From the NCBI GenBank assembly GCA_030609975.1, contig JAUWSR010000060.1, positions 1 to 13,967 on the forward strand: DNA of 13,967 bases. The letters are read 5' to 3'. A program made the position numbers and the translations under genes. This stretch comes from Acidobacteriota bacterium (GTDB lineage Bacteria; Acidobacteriota; Aminicenantia; Aminicenantales; Aminicenantaceae). The notes below the pieces were generated by a model that was not told the DNA's origin, searched no databases, and saw only the letters and a list, made by a program, of their open reading frames with translations. Positions 13,410 through 13,967 of this stretch are shown piece after piece. The number at the start of each line of letters is the position of its first letter. The stretch's first letter is position 1.

Positions 13410-13967
13410 AAACTAAAGCACATTTAAAATTACCTCACCCTAAAGTTCTTTTATTTATAGGGTTGTCGGTTTGCCTGGTCGGTTTCTTAACCGCCAACAG
13501 GCCGGCGCATCAGGACATGGATGTCGAGGCTTGCGCCGATTGTCATGAGGACATGGCAAAGGCCTTTTTGGCCGCGCCTCATGGCGTGACCAACACCTGC
13601 ACAGGCTGTCACGGCGATGCGGAACAGCACTTGGAGGAAGGCGGCGGACCCAATATCTTCGCGTTTTCCGAGGAGGATTTCGCCACCGCCAAGACCAACA
13701 AGTGCCTGAGCTGCCACATCGAGTCCAACTCGAGTTATATGGCCAGTGAGCACGGCAAGGCCTCGCTCGACTGCATGACCTGCCACACGGTACACGGCCA
13801 TACCACAGAGAAAAGCCTGCTCAAAATGAATGGGGTTAAGACCTGCAATATCTGCCACGGCGATGTCACCTCCCAGTTCGAGCTGAATGAGCGGCACAGA
13901 CTTCAGGAAGGCATCATGGAATGCACCACCTGCCACAATCCCCACGAATCCTCTACTCGGGAACGGC
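13406..13967 (+). CDS. Multihaem c-type cytochrome, DmsE-like (partial, runs off window)
   Basis: The frame stays open from ATG 13406 to the window end (187 codons). A hydrophobic segment at about 13-30 (VLLFIGLSVCLVGFLTA) is a signal peptide or membrane anchor. Six haem c sites follow: CADCH (43-47), CTGCH (65-69), CLSCH (100-104), CMTCH (123-127), CNICH (147-151) and CTTCH (173-177), with CHTVHGH and CHNPHES tails. Spacing, and motifs such as the CTGCHGD region and CTTCHNPH, recall DmsE/MtrA-type decahaem cytochromes that carry electrons across the periplasm to the outer membrane, so four more haems may lie beyond the edge. AGGAGGT (13388-13394) lies 11 nt upstream. Cotranscription with the receiver from the sigma54 promoter is inferred. 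Confidence 0.88.
   Translation, partial: MKTKAHLKLPHPKVLLFIGLSVCLVGFLTANRPAHQDMDVEACADCHEDMAKAFLAAPHGVTNTCTGCHGDAEQHLEEGGGPNIFAFSEEDFATAKTNKCLSCHIESNSSYMASEHGKASLDCMTCHTVHGHTTEKSLLKMNGVKTCNICHGDVTSQFELNERHRLQEGIMECTTCHNPHESSTRER

Noticed and set aside
13406..13510. Shift from AT-rich to GC-rich sequence within the start of the cytochrome gene, as a sign of recombination
   Set aside because: Signal-peptide codons and Cys/His/Gly-rich haem regions can explain the shift; there is no junction feature.
13487..13945. - strand open frame of 152 codons opposite the cytochrome
   Set aside because: The + strand carries six CXXCH motifs in an open frame with signal sequence and ribosome binding site. 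The - strand frame is its mirror.
1..13967. CRISPR array, transposase, prophage or toxin-antitoxin genes
   Set aside because: No regularly spaced repeats and no such protein signatures in any frame examined.

Overview
The window looks like chromosomal DNA from an uncultured Gram-negative bacterium of moderate GC content. Gram-negative is inferred from an outer-membrane beta-barrel protein with a signal peptide and a C-terminal aromatic residue, and from a periplasmic multihaem cytochrome. FGAM synthase is encoded as separate PurS, PurQ and PurL proteins, not as the fused enzyme of E. coli. With the DmsE-like cytochrome and haem-binding kinase, this suggests an anaerobic, metal- or sulfur-compound-respiring lineage (Acidobacteriota/Aminicenantes-like, Zixibacteria-like or similar). 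That placement is a guess from gene content. All genes are on the + strand except a partial tRNA at the left edge.

Layout. (1) 1-33: 5' part of a tRNA, probably tRNA-Thr, on the - strand. (2) 34-740: an AT-rich region with no convincing gene. It holds a degenerate 72-bp direct repeat, several dyads, a G-run tract and, at its right end, a good sigma70-type promoter (TTGACA-N17-TATATT). (3) 741-6784: purine operon purB-purS-purQ-purL, then an unexpected outer-membrane protein gene, a REP-like hairpin and purN. (4) 6869-8735: tyrS, overlapped by a gene for a degenerate polysaccharide-deacetylase-fold protein. (5) 8748-12747: a second sigma70-type promoter, then a soluble PAS histidine-kinase-like protein, a membrane histidine kinase with a periplasmic CXXCH haem c motif, and an NtrC-type sigma54 activator, tightly packed or overlapping. 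(6) 12748-13011: a regulatory gap with overlapping dyads and a consensus-perfect sigma54 (-24/-12) promoter. (7) 13012 to the end: a single-domain receiver, a possible 11-codon coupling ORF, and the start of a multihaem cytochrome c (six CXXCH before the window ends).

How it may work together (inference). The left half is housekeeping: inosine-monophosphate and AMP synthesis plus tyrosyl-tRNA charging. The right half reads as a self-contained redox-sensing circuit. A haem c in the periplasmic domain of the kinase would report electron-acceptor or redox state, and the kinase would phosphorylate the NtrC-type regulator. That regulator would open the sigma54 promoter at 12968-12983 and express the stand-alone receiver and the cytochrome. 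The receiver could drain phosphate as feedback. The first kinase-like protein keeps its ATPase domain but has lost the phosphoacceptor histidine expected in the HisKA_2 box, so it may be a modulator and not a conventional kinase. This circuit is the most interesting part of the window.
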